A stretch of 18,736 bases of DNA, from positions 1 to 18,736 of the forward strand of contig JAJRYP010000014.1 of the NCBI GenBank assembly GCA_024275695.1, in the 5' to 3' direction. Position 1 is the stretch's first letter. Every line of letters begins with the position of its first letter. Shown piece after piece: positions 1 to 7,132 of this stretch. The notes beneath the pieces were generated by a model. That model was not told the origin of the DNA. It was given only the letters and a program-made list of their open reading frames with translations, and did no database searches. Both the position numbers and the translations under genes were made by a program. This stretch comes from Patescibacteria group bacterium (GTDB lineage Bacteria > Patescibacteriota > Gracilibacteria > UBA1369 > PNNO01).

Positions 1-261
1 GGTAGAGTTGATAAATTCAGAGCTAAAATGAAGGCTAAAGAAGAACATGACGCTAAACGAAAAAACAAGGAAAAAGGAAATGATGAAGAAGCAAAAGAAT
101 CCAAGTCGGAAGAAAAATATATGACCATTTCTCAAATGAAAGCCTTGAAAGAAAAAGAAGAGAAAAAAGCTGAGAAATCGGCTGCTAAAAAGAAAACGGC
201 ATCTAAAGAAGCCGCAAAGAAAAAATCGGGAGAAAAGACAAAAAAAACCGATAAAAAATAA
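1..261 (+). CDS. Lys/Glu/Ala-rich C-terminal tail of an unidentified protein (5' partial)
   Basis: The reading frame is open from the first base of the window to a TAA at 259-261, so the gene begins upstream; an internal ATG at 28 need not be its start. The visible 86 residues are extremely charged, with many Lys, Glu and Ala and almost no hydrophobic residues except a short stretch around MTISQMKALKEKE. The end is a run of Lys/Ala/Thr blocks. Such tails are typically disordered or coiled and often bind nucleic acid, and many ribosomal or membrane-associated proteins of AT-rich bacteria carry them. I cannot identify the family from this fragment. It sits 20 bp upstream of aroC on the same strand and is probably cotranscribed with it. 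Confidence 0.6.
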   Translation, partial: GRVDKFRAKMKAKEEHDAKRKNKEKGNDEEAKESKSEEKYMTISQMKALKEKEEKKAEKSAAKKKTASKEAAKKKSGEKTKKTDKK

Positions 262-281
262 TTTCTTTTAAAAAATTTTAA

Positions 282-1361
282 ATGCCTGGAAACTCGTTCG
301 GCAAGCTTTTCAAAGTAACAACATGGGGCGAATCCCATGGAAAAGCGCTTGGCGTTGTTATTGACGGATGCCCTTCCGGAATTAAACTTACAGAAAAAGT
401 CATTCAAGTTGAACTGGATCGAAGAAAGCCAAAGTCTAAAACAATAAGTACGCCGCGAAAAGAACCGGATAAAGTCGAGATTCTATCCGGTGTTTTTGAA
501 GGGAAAACAACGGGTATGCCAATTTCTATGATTGTATTTAACAAAAATGTAAAATCCGCAGATTACAATAATTTGAAAAATACATACAGACCCGGCCACG
601 CTGATTTAACTTATGAAATGAAATATTTGAATCGCGACTATCGTGGAGGCGGCCGCGCTTCCGGACGCGAAACTGTCGCACGTGTAATGGCAGGTGCTAT
701 CGCAAAAAAAGTTATTAAGCAACTATTTGGTTATAAAAAAATGAAGATTATCGGACATACTACTCAGGTAGGTCCTCATAAATCCAAAAAATTTGTCGAA
801 AAAGAAATTGAAAATAATGAAATCCGATGCGCGGACAAAGATGCAGCCAAAAAAATGATTGAATATATTCGTAAAATGAGAGTTGAAGGAGATTCTATAG
901 GAGGCCTCGTTGAAATAAGGGTAAAAAACTGTCCGTACGGACTTGGAGAACCGGTTTTTGATAAGCTCGATGCGGATTTAGCTAAAGCAATAATGTCGAT
1001 TGGCGCTGTAAAAGGAGTTTCTTTTGGTGCCGGATTCAATGTTGTTTCAATGAAAGGTTCTGAAAATAACGATCAGTACAAAGTAGTAAAAAATAAACAG
1101 ATTGAAACAGTAGCAAATAACGCGGGTGGCATATATGGAGGAATTTCATCCGGTGAAGATTTACTAATCAATATAGCCGTGAAACCTACCCCAAGCATAA
1201 GCAAAAAACAAAAAACTGTCGATATAGGAGGCAAAGAAGTTGGCATGAGTATTAAAGGACGGCATGACGCCTGTATTGTTCCTCGACTAATTCCGGTTGC
1301 GGAAAGTATGGTGGCAATAACGATTCTGGACCATTTATTAAGGCTAAAAGCTATCGATTAA
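282..1361 (+). CDS. aroC: Chorismate synthase
   Basis: AroC converts 5-enolpyruvylshikimate-3-phosphate to chorismate in the last common step of aromatic biosynthesis, using reduced FMN, in the cytoplasm. The 359-residue protein is close to the family's normal length. It starts MPGNSFGKLFKVTTWGESHG, which holds the first family signature (GESHG, residues 17-21) and fixes the start at 282. The second signature region around residues 106-142 contains NRDYRGGGRASGRET, and the third near the C terminus contains RHDACIVPR. These active-site arginines, histidines and the FMN/substrate-binding segments all look intact. The upstream 20 bases contain no G, so there is no Shine-Dalgarno site. tgt follows after only 3 bp. 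No other shikimate gene lies in the window. Confidence 0.97.
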   Translation: MPGNSFGKLFKVTTWGESHGKALGVVIDGCPSGIKLTEKVIQVELDRRKPKSKTISTPRKEPDKVEILSGVFEGKTTGMPISMIVFNKNVKSADYNNLKNTYRPGHADLTYEMKYLNRDYRGGGRASGRETVARVMAGAIAKKVIKQLFGYKKMKIIGHTTQVGPHKSKKFVEKEIENNEIRCADKDAAKKMIEYIRKMRVEGDSIGGLVEIRVKNCPYGLGEPVFDKLDADLAKAIMSIGAVKGVSFGAGFNVVSMKGSENNDQYKVVKNKQIETVANNAGGIYGGISSGEDLLINIAVKPTPSISKKQKTVDIGGKEVGMSIKGRHDACIVPRLIPVAESMVAITILDHLLRLKAID

Positions 1362-1364
1362 TTT

Positions 1365-2528
1365 ATGAATGATTTTAAATTTTCCATAAAACACACTGAT
1401 GAAAATACAAAGGCACGTGTGAGCGAATTTGAAACACCTCATGGCAAAATTAACATGCCCGTTTATATGCCTGTTGGAACACTTGCAACAGTAAAAACCT
1501 TAAGTCCAGAAGAGCTTGAGGAAATTGATGCGGAAATAATTCTTGCAAACACATATCATTTATATTTAAGACCCGGTCACAAGACCGTAAAAAAAATGGG
1601 AGGTTTGCATAAATGGATGAACTGGCAAAGGCCTGTATTAACCGACTCGGGAGGCTTTCAAGTATTTTCGTTGGCACAAAAAAAAGGTCACAATAAAACC
1701 GAAAAGAAAACTTTAGTTAAGATTAAAGAAGACGGAGTTGAATTCCATTCACACCTTGATGGTTCCAGGCACTTCTTCACACCGGAAAAAGTAATGCAAA
1801 TCCAATCTGATCTTGGAGCTGACATTATTATGACTTTTGACGAATGCGCTCCATCAAATGCGAGTCGACAATATATTAAAGAAGCAATGGAAAGAACTCA
1901 CAGGTGGGCTGTACAATGCAAAAAAGAACACGAAAAAATCCAGGCAAAACGCGAAATTAAACAAGCATTGTTTCCAATTATTCAAGGAGGAATTCATAAA
2001 GATTTACGCGTTAAATCTGCAAAATTCATGGCTGATCTGGATCTTCCCGGTATTGCAATCGGCGGACTTTCAGTTGGTGAAACAAAAGAAAATATGTATA
2101 AAATTTTAGATGCAATAAGAGAACATTTACCGGAAAATAAACCTAGATATTTAATGGGTGTTGGCTCCCCGGATGATCTTTTGGAAGCGATTTCTCATGG
2201 AATTGATATGTTTGACTGTGTTATGGCTACCCGAAATGCAAGACACGGCTCGTTCTGGACAAAAGACGGAAGGTTTCATGTGAAAAATTCAGAATATAAA
2301 GAAGATCCAAATCCGTTGATGAAGTCTTGTTCATGCTATACATGCAAAAATTTCTCAAAAAGTTATGTTAGACACTTGTTTATGGAGCAAGAAATGTTTG
2401 GACTGCGCTTACTAACTATCCATAATGTGTATTTTCTGATAGATTTAATGAGAAAGATAAGAACTCATATTCAGAAAGGAACATTCTTATCTTTTAAAGA
2501 AAATTTTCTTGAAAGATTTAAAAATTAA
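1365..2528 (+). CDS. tgt: Queuine/preQ1 tRNA-ribosyltransferase (tRNA-guanine transglycosylase)
   Basis: Bacterial Tgt exchanges guanine-34 of tRNAs with GUN anticodons (Asp, Asn, His, Tyr) for preQ1, an intermediate of queuosine. The 387-residue TIM-barrel protein contains DSGGFQ (Asp94, general acid/base), HLDGS, FDEC, GGLSVGE and the nucleophile region MFDCVMATR (Asp284). The zinc site is complete, with Cys322, Cys324 and Cys327 in CSCYTC and His353 in TIHN, in the same spacing as the E. coli enzyme (302, 304, 307, 333). It begins 3 bp after aroC, and the HD-domain gene starts 9 bp after its TAA, so translation is probably coupled within one transcript. No preQ1 synthesis genes (queC/D/E/F) are present here, so the base may be made elsewhere in the genome or salvaged. 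Confidence 0.97.
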   Translation: MNDFKFSIKHTDENTKARVSEFETPHGKINMPVYMPVGTLATVKTLSPEELEEIDAEIILANTYHLYLRPGHKTVKKMGGLHKWMNWQRPVLTDSGGFQVFSLAQKKGHNKTEKKTLVKIKEDGVEFHSHLDGSRHFFTPEKVMQIQSDLGADIIMTFDECAPSNASRQYIKEAMERTHRWAVQCKKEHEKIQAKREIKQALFPIIQGGIHKDLRVKSAKFMADLDLPGIAIGGLSVGETKENMYKILDAIREHLPENKPRYLMGVGSPDDLLEAISHGIDMFDCVMATRNARHGSFWTKDGRFHVKNSEYKEDPNPLMKSCSCYTCKNFSKSYVRHLFMEQEMFGLRLLTIHNVYFLIDLMRKIRTHIQKGTFLSFKENFLERFKN

Positions 2529-2537
2529 TCTCCAATC

Positions 2538-3104
2538 ATGAAAGGAAAAGAAATAATTAATTATTTCTTCGAACTCGGAGTTTTAAAAAAAATTTATCAC
2601 AACGGACCGCAAGTTGCGGGCGTAAAAGAGCCGGATACAGTTGCCGAACATGTATATAGAGCTGCTGTAATTGGATATGTGCTTGCGGAAATGGAAGGAG
2701 TCTCCGGTGAAAAAGTCGCAACAATGCTTTTATTCCATGACAACCCGGAAACTCGAATCGGTGATCATAATAAGGTTGCTCAAAGATACATAAATCGTAA
2801 AAAAGCAGAAAAAAAAGTTTTGAAAGATCAACTTAAATCGCTCCCCTCTCAAATTGCAAAAAAAATCGACAAATATTGGAATGAAAAAGAAAATCACAAA
2901 ACAAAAGAAGGGATAATTGCTTCCGATGCGGATCTGCTCGAAACCGCTTTGCAAGCAAAGGAATATGTAGATATCGGATATCCGACGAAAAACTGGCTTT
3001 CAAATGTTAAAAAACACTTAAAAACAAAAAGTGCCAAAAAACTAATGGCTCAGTTGGAAAAGACTCGTTTTACGCAGTGGTGGAAGGATTTAAAAAAGAT
3101 ATAA
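2538..3104 (+). CDS. HD-domain phosphohydrolase, YfbR/HDDC2-like (possible 5'-deoxynucleotidase)
   Basis: This 188-residue protein is a small HD-superfamily metal-dependent hydrolase. The metal ligands can be placed in order: His38 in AEHVYRA, His67-Asp68 in LLFHDNPE, and Asp130 in SDADLLE, with Glu71 and Asp76 nearby. This H...HD...D layout and the overall size match YfbR (5'-deoxynucleotidase) and eukaryotic HDDC2. These enzymes dephosphorylate deoxynucleoside 5'-monophosphates. Substrate specificity is inferred only from family resemblance. The C-terminal third is Lys-rich and helical. The gene follows tgt by 9 bp, and its TAA at 3102-3104 is immediately followed by the stop of the opposite-strand gene, leaving no room for an intrinsic terminator. 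Confidence 0.8.
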   Translation: MKGKEIINYFFELGVLKKIYHNGPQVAGVKEPDTVAEHVYRAAVIGYVLAEMEGVSGEKVATMLLFHDNPETRIGDHNKVAQRYINRKKAEKKVLKDQLKSLPSQIAKKIDKYWNEKENHKTKEGIIASDADLLETALQAKEYVDIGYPTKNWLSNVKKHLKTKSAKKLMAQLEKTRFTQWWKDLKKI

Positions 3105-4046
3105 TCAAGCTGATTTTGTGGTCGTTTTCTCTTTTAAATATGCCTTATTCTGAGAACTAAGATCTGTACGAGCTTTAAGAATCACCATAACAGGTGAGCT
3201 TGAAGGGAATCTATCAATAATCTTCTTTATTACTTCACCGGTTATTTGTTTATTATTCGCAAGATAAGAATTAAATGCCAAATCTTTCTTTAATACCGGC
3301 AATCGAAGCCACATGTCCCGCGCGAGTGAATTTGTTACATTTGGATGTTTAGCAAGTTGTCTGTATAAAGGATAATCCTTAGGTTTCTTTCCTAATGACC
3401 TCATAATGATGTCCAAACGTCCTTCTTTAAGTTCCGGTCTTTTTAAAACAGCCGCTTGAACTCTTCTTGATCCTTTTTGAGCCAATATTACCAAAGTTGT
3501 AAGTGATGTTCTTTTATGTCCGGCAAGTATAAGCTTGGCTTGTTGAGATACATCTCTACTTTTTGCCATACTGATTTTTGCACCTTTCGGAACAACCTTA
3601 TTATCTAAAAACGCAAGTGTGAACGACCTACTTCTAAAAACATTATAATTGGGTATTTTTTGTAGAACACTCCATTTTGTCGCATTTCGTGCAACATATG
3701 TTTGCAAAGCAATATTTGTTTTTCTATCTCTTAAGAAGCGTACTTGCAAAGCATCTTGCTCTTTAAAATCAATTTTAACAAGCTTAAGCAAATTAAACAT
3801 TACATCAAGCTGATTTGCCAATGCAGGTGTTTTGCGCATTTTTCTCGCAAGAGTTCGTGTAGCTTTTTTTGCTTCGACGTCACTTAATACACGGGAGGAA
3901 ACATTTGCCGGAGTAGGCTTTAAGCCCAGGCCTTCCGTTAATACCTTTTTAGCTAATGCAAGATTCTTTTTTAGCTTTTCCGCACCTGCCCGAGGCTTCG
4001 GAACTTTATCAATAAAAATAAATTTCGAATAAAACAAATTTAACAT
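3105..4046 (-). CDS. Basic helical-repeat protein of unknown function (LRV/HEAT-like repeats)
   Basis: This is the only - strand gene in the window. The 313-residue product is unrecognised, strongly basic and apparently all helical, with no signal peptide or clear membrane segment. Blocks of about 22 residues starting near 112, 169, 195, 226 and 257 share one pattern: hydrophobic positions, then Leu/Val-Ala/Leu-x-Asn/Arg/His-Pro-like, a turn, and a second helix. Examples are YVARNATKWSVLQKI, AVLKRPELKEGRLDI, QLAKHPNVTNSLARD and YLANNKQITGEVIKK. The last three starts are exactly 31 residues apart. This resembles leucine-rich-repeat-variant (LRV) or HEAT-like solenoids, which are usually protein-binding scaffolds. 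The start is the ATG downstream of a strong - strand promoter at 4078-4106. The real function is unknown. Confidence 0.75.
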   Translation of the reverse strand: MLNLFYSKFIFIDKVPKPRAGAEKLKKNLALAKKVLTEGLGLKPTPANVSSRVLSDVEAKKATRTLARKMRKTPALANQLDVMFNLLKLVKIDFKEQDALQVRFLRDRKTNIALQTYVARNATKWSVLQKIPNYNVFRSRSFTLAFLDNKVVPKGAKISMAKSRDVSQQAKLILAGHKRTSLTTLVILAQKGSRRVQAAVLKRPELKEGRLDIIMRSLGKKPKDYPLYRQLAKHPNVTNSLARDMWLRLPVLKKDLAFNSYLANNKQITGEVIKKIIDRFPSSSPVMVILKARTDLSSQNKAYLKEKTTTKSA

Positions 4047-4077
4047 TTTATTATTTCTTTAAGACAAGAATCTTTAT

Positions 4078-4106
4078 ATTATACAAGTTTTTAGCACTTT
4101 AATCAA
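4078..4106 (-). promoter_or_regulatory. Sigma70-type promoter for the - strand helical-repeat gene
   Basis: Read on the - strand, TTGATT (4101-4106) and a perfect TATAAT (4078-4083) are separated by exactly 17 bases. Transcription would start about 25 bases before the ATG at 4046. The -35 hexamer lies in one of two 9-bp direct repeats (TTGATTAAA). Confidence 0.7.
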
Positions 4107-4124
4107 CTGTAAGCATTTAATCAA
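4098..4124. repeat. 9-bp direct repeat in the divergent promoter region
   Basis: TTTAATCAA occurs at 4098-4106 and again at 4116-4124, 18 bp start to start, or nearly two helical turns. The first copy overlaps the -35 element of the - strand promoter, and the second lies just upstream of the ruvA extended -10. Tandem half-sites placed like this could be an operator, but the sequence is AT-rich and chance is possible. Confidence 0.35.
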
Positions 4125-4127
4125 AAG

Positions 4128-4136
4128 TGTTATATT
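4128..4136 (+). promoter_or_regulatory. Extended -10 promoter for ruvA
   Basis: TGTTATATT matches the extended -10 form TGnTATAAT with one mismatch in the hexamer. There is no good -35 at 17 bp, which extended -10 promoters tolerate. Predicted initiation near 4143 would give a leader of only about 15 bases before the ruvA ATG at 4158, consistent with the absence of a Shine-Dalgarno site. Confidence 0.45.
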
Positions 4137-4157
4137 TGATGAGCATTAATTTTTAGT

Positions 4158-4724
4158 ATGATTGCATATCTAAACGGAACAATTCATAAAAAACTGCCTG
4201 ATTCGCTTATTGTTAACACAAACGGTGTTGGATATGAAGTTCGTGTGAATAAAAATTTCTACACGGAATGCGAGGAACGGGACGCAATTGAAATCTATAT
4301 TCACACAGCCGTTCGCGAAGACAATATAAGTTTGTATGGATTTGCTTCAATCGATGAATTAAACATGTTTAAACTGCTTATTTCCGTTTCCGGAGTAGGT
4401 CCGAAAAGCGCTCTTGAGATATTGAACAATCCTCTATCATCACTTAAATATGCGATTTCAAATGGTGAATCCGCGCTTATTGTAAAAACAAAAGGAATAG
4501 GAGCAAAAACAGCAGATCGTATTATTATCGATCTCAAGGGTAAAATAGACACAATAGAAAAGCCCGAAAATTATTCGGTAAATCAAAAAATTAATGATGA
4601 TGTTCTTAACGCTTTAATAAACCTTGGATATAAACGTCATCATATTATGAGTGCGCTAAAGAATATTCCGGAGGGAATATCTGATACAGAACAAATTATT
4701 CGTTACTTCCTTCAAAATGCTTAA
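4158..4724 (+). CDS. ruvA: Holliday junction branch migration protein RuvA
   Basis: RuvA binds four-way Holliday junctions and recruits the RuvB motor for branch migration during recombination and repair. The 188-residue protein has the three family domains. An N-terminal OB fold begins MIAYLNGTI. Two helix-hairpin-helix motifs are visible as SVSGVGPKSAL (about residues 76-86) and KTKGIGAKTAD (110-120). A C-terminal RuvB-contacting domain (about 145-188) starts NDDVLNALINLGY. Length is normal (about 190-205). The gene is the first of the group that follows the divergent promoter, and its last codons overlap the peptidase gene by 8 bp. ruvC lies 6 kb downstream and ruvB is not in the window, so the classical ruvCAB operon is dispersed. 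Confidence 0.95.
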   Translation: MIAYLNGTIHKKLPDSLIVNTNGVGYEVRVNKNFYTECEERDAIEIYIHTAVREDNISLYGFASIDELNMFKLLISVSGVGPKSALEILNNPLSSLKYAISNGESALIVKTKGIGAKTADRIIIDLKGKIDTIEKPENYSVNQKINDDVLNALINLGYKRHHIMSALKNIPEGISDTEQIIRYFLQNA

Positions 4725-5784
4725 TGATATACGAAAGCGGTTTAAAAGCTTTCAAGCTTTGTTTATTAGTAATCCGACTAATGTTTACTATTTAACCGGA
4801 TTTACGGGAAGTCGCGGGCTAATTTTGATAACGAAACGAAAAGCATACTTCTTTACTGACTTTCGTTATCTTGAATACGCAAGAAAAATCGTTCCAAAAG
4901 AATTTAAAGTTGTTCAAATTGATAAAAAGTGGAAAAAAGATTGGCCAAAGTTACTTAAAAAACTAAAAATAACATCTATCGGATTTGAAGAAAGTTATCT
5001 TACCGTTCATCAGCGTGATTCCCTCAAAAAAATCTCAAAAAAAGTGAGCTTTAAAAAATCAAACGGAATAATTGAAAATATTCGCCGGATAAAAAGCGAA
5101 AAAGAACTTCGCCTTATCAAGAAATCCCAAAAAATTAATGAAGAAATTCTTTCTGAAATCAAAAAGTTCATTAAAATCGGGAAAACGGAAAAAGAAATTG
5201 AATGGTTTATTCTTGAGAAAATTCGCGAGAAAGGAGGAGACGGTCCTTCATTTAATCCAATTGTTGCTTTTGGTAATCATAGTGCGATCCCCCATCATCA
5301 AAACAGCGACAGAAAGCTAAAAAAGGGTGATGTTGTTTTAATTGATATGGGTGTTGTATATAAACACTATGCTTCTGACATGACACGAACTTTTTTTACC
5401 CAGAAACCCACAAAAAAACAGGAAGAAGTTTATACTACGGTTCTAAACGCACAAAAAGCGGCCATTGAAACCCTGAAATCGGGAATAACCAATACAAAAC
5501 TAAACAAAGCTGCGATTAATGTTATAAAAAAAGCCGGATATTTCGATAATTTTCAGCATGCACTGGGGCATGGTACAGGTTTGGATATTCATGAATTACC
5601 TAATTTGGGAGCCGAAAAAGCATTTAAATTAAAAAAGAACATGATTACGACAATAGAACCGGGTATTTATCTAGAGAAAAATTTTGGCGTTCGCATCGAA
5701 GATATGCTAATAATATCTCATGCCGAAGCAATAAATATCACAAAAGCACCAAAAGAGCTTAGAGATGCCATTTTAAAGATTTAA
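4717..5784 (+). CDS. M24B family Xaa-Pro aminopeptidase/dipeptidase
   Basis: This cytoplasmic metallopeptidase would remove the N-terminal residue before proline, or cleave Xaa-Pro dipeptides. Residues 1 to about 125 form the creatinase-type N-terminal domain (SNPTNVYYLTGFTGSRG). Residues from about 130 form the pita-bread M24 domain. All five metal ligands are present: Asp210 (LIDMG), Asp221 (ASDMTRTF), His285 (HALGHGTG), Glu314 (TIEPGIY) and Glu328 (VRIEDM). The 355-residue length fits the short PepQ/YqhT/PepP-like group. I do not assign a symbol because aminopeptidase and prolidase forms cannot be told apart by eye. The start ATG is inside the last codons of ruvA (8-bp overlap), which points to translational coupling. 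Confidence 0.92.
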   Translation: MLNDIRKRFKSFQALFISNPTNVYYLTGFTGSRGLILITKRKAYFFTDFRYLEYARKIVPKEFKVVQIDKKWKKDWPKLLKKLKITSIGFEESYLTVHQRDSLKKISKKVSFKKSNGIIENIRRIKSEKELRLIKKSQKINEEILSEIKKFIKIGKTEKEIEWFILEKIREKGGDGPSFNPIVAFGNHSAIPHHQNSDRKLKKGDVVLIDMGVVYKHYASDMTRTFFTQKPTKKQEEVYTTVLNAQKAAIETLKSGITNTKLNKAAINVIKKAGYFDNFQHALGHGTGLDIHELPNLGAEKAFKLKKNMITTIEPGIYLEKNFGVRIEDMLIISHAEAINITKAPKELRDAILKI

Positions 5785-5797
5785 CATTACACGAAAA

Positions 5798-7120
5798 ATG
5801 ACACCAAAAATAGGAGTAATACTATTTCCCGGAACTAACTGCGAACTCGAAGCATTAAGAGCACTCGAACGATCGGACATGCAACCTCAATTAATAAGAT
5901 GGAACGATACGGAAACAAATTATGGCATATTCGACGGATTCTTTATTCCGGGAGGATTTTCATATGAAGATAGAGGAAGATCGGGAATTATTGCTTCAAA
6001 AAATCCGCTTCTTAAGAAAATAAAAGAAGAAGAAGCTAAAGGAAAACCTGTTCTGGGCGTTTGCAACGGTGCTCAAATTCTTCTTGAAGCCAAGCTTATC
6101 CCCGGACTTGATCCGGAACATGTGGAAATGTCGCTTGCGTGGAACAAACGCACAGATAAAGAAGGAAATATTCTTGGTACGGGTTTTTATAATGATTGGA
6201 TTTATATTAGAACAAATATTACCCCCGGGAGATGCGCATTTAATAATTTCGCACAAAATCATATATTGCGAATTCCGGTTGCGCATGCGGAAGGACGATT
6301 CACAAGTTTAGACAGAGAGCTTGTTGATCTACTCGAAAAGAATGAACAAACGGCGTTTCAATATTGTGATAAAAATGGTGAAATTATCAATGAATTCCCA
6401 ACAAATCCAAATGGAGCCGTATTAAATCTTGCCGGAGTATGTAATCCGGAAGGAAATGTAATGTCGCTAATGCCGCATCCTGAAAGAACAGAAAAAGGGC
6501 AAGCCGTTTTCGATTCAATGAGAGATTATATTGGAAAAACTTTTTCTATAACTAAAAAAGATAATATTGTATTATCACGAAAGTCGAAGGTTAAAGATGA
6601 AATAAAATCATACGAACATCCGAATATTGAAATTTTTGTTGATACTGTAATTACGGACAATGAAGAACGTACAATAGAAAAAGCGATTCATGACATGGGC
6701 TTTAATGATCTGCGCCTAAAGAAGCTCGATTATTTCGGAGTCTATGCGGATAAGTCAGCTAATCTTGAAGAAATAACACAAGCTTTAATTAATTCCGGTG
6801 AAATAGTAAATCTGGCAAAGGAAGTTCCTCATATTGTCATTAATTCTTCCGAAAATTATACATTTGACAAAAAATACGGCCTTGAAAAGACCGATAAAGC
6901 TCAACAAAACAAAGGAATACGATTTCTTGCTTTTGAAAAAGAAAATACTATCGGTGAAAGCATTATGCAAACGATCAAACAACATTTTTCAATTGAAGGG
7001 ATTAATAAAATCACATATGGAAAACAGTGGAATTTACAAATCAATCCGGATAAAGCGGAGGAGATCGTTAAGACTCAAATCTTCCACAATCCTCATGCGA
7101 TGGATATTTTTAAAGCGTAA
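5798..7120 (+). CDS. purQ: FGAM synthase glutaminase PurQ fused to two PurS-like modules
   Basis: Residues 1 to about 250 are a class-I glutamine amidotransferase of the PurQ type. They contain FPGTNCE near the N terminus, PGGFSYEDR, the nucleophile Cys89 in LGVCNGAQ, and the His227/Glu229 pair in MPHPERT. PurQ supplies ammonia to PurL for making formylglycinamidine ribonucleotide in purine synthesis. The protein continues to 440 residues, whereas standalone PurQ has about 225-280. Residues 276-340 and 373-437 each show a PurS-like strand-helix-strand-helix plan. The second ends TQIFHNPHAMDIF, resembling the LLANxVIEDY end of PurS. Two PurS copies in cis would imitate the PurS dimer, or the N-terminal domain of large PurL. 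purL is absent here. The gene lies between the peptidase (13 bp) and glmS (12 bp). Confidence 0.88.
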   Translation: MTPKIGVILFPGTNCELEALRALERSDMQPQLIRWNDTETNYGIFDGFFIPGGFSYEDRGRSGIIASKNPLLKKIKEEEAKGKPVLGVCNGAQILLEAKLIPGLDPEHVEMSLAWNKRTDKEGNILGTGFYNDWIYIRTNITPGRCAFNNFAQNHILRIPVAHAEGRFTSLDRELVDLLEKNEQTAFQYCDKNGEIINEFPTNPNGAVLNLAGVCNPEGNVMSLMPHPERTEKGQAVFDSMRDYIGKTFSITKKDNIVLSRKSKVKDEIKSYEHPNIEIFVDTVITDNEERTIEKAIHDMGFNDLRLKKLDYFGVYADKSANLEEITQALINSGEIVNLAKEVPHIVINSSENYTFDKKYGLEKTDKAQQNKGIRFLAFEKENTIGESIMQTIKQHFSIEGINKITYGKQWNLQINPDKAEEIVKTQIFHNPHAMDIFKA

Positions 7121-7132
7121 CCATATTTAGAT

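Noticed and set aside
132..407. - strand open frame rich in Phe over the Lys-rich tail and the aroC start
   Set aside because: It is the antisense of AAA/AAG-rich codons, giving poly-Phe composition, and it overlaps the certain aroC start.
7121..7132. glmS ribozyme or riboswitch leader
   Set aside because: Only 12 bp separate glmS from the upstream coding region, so there is no room for one.
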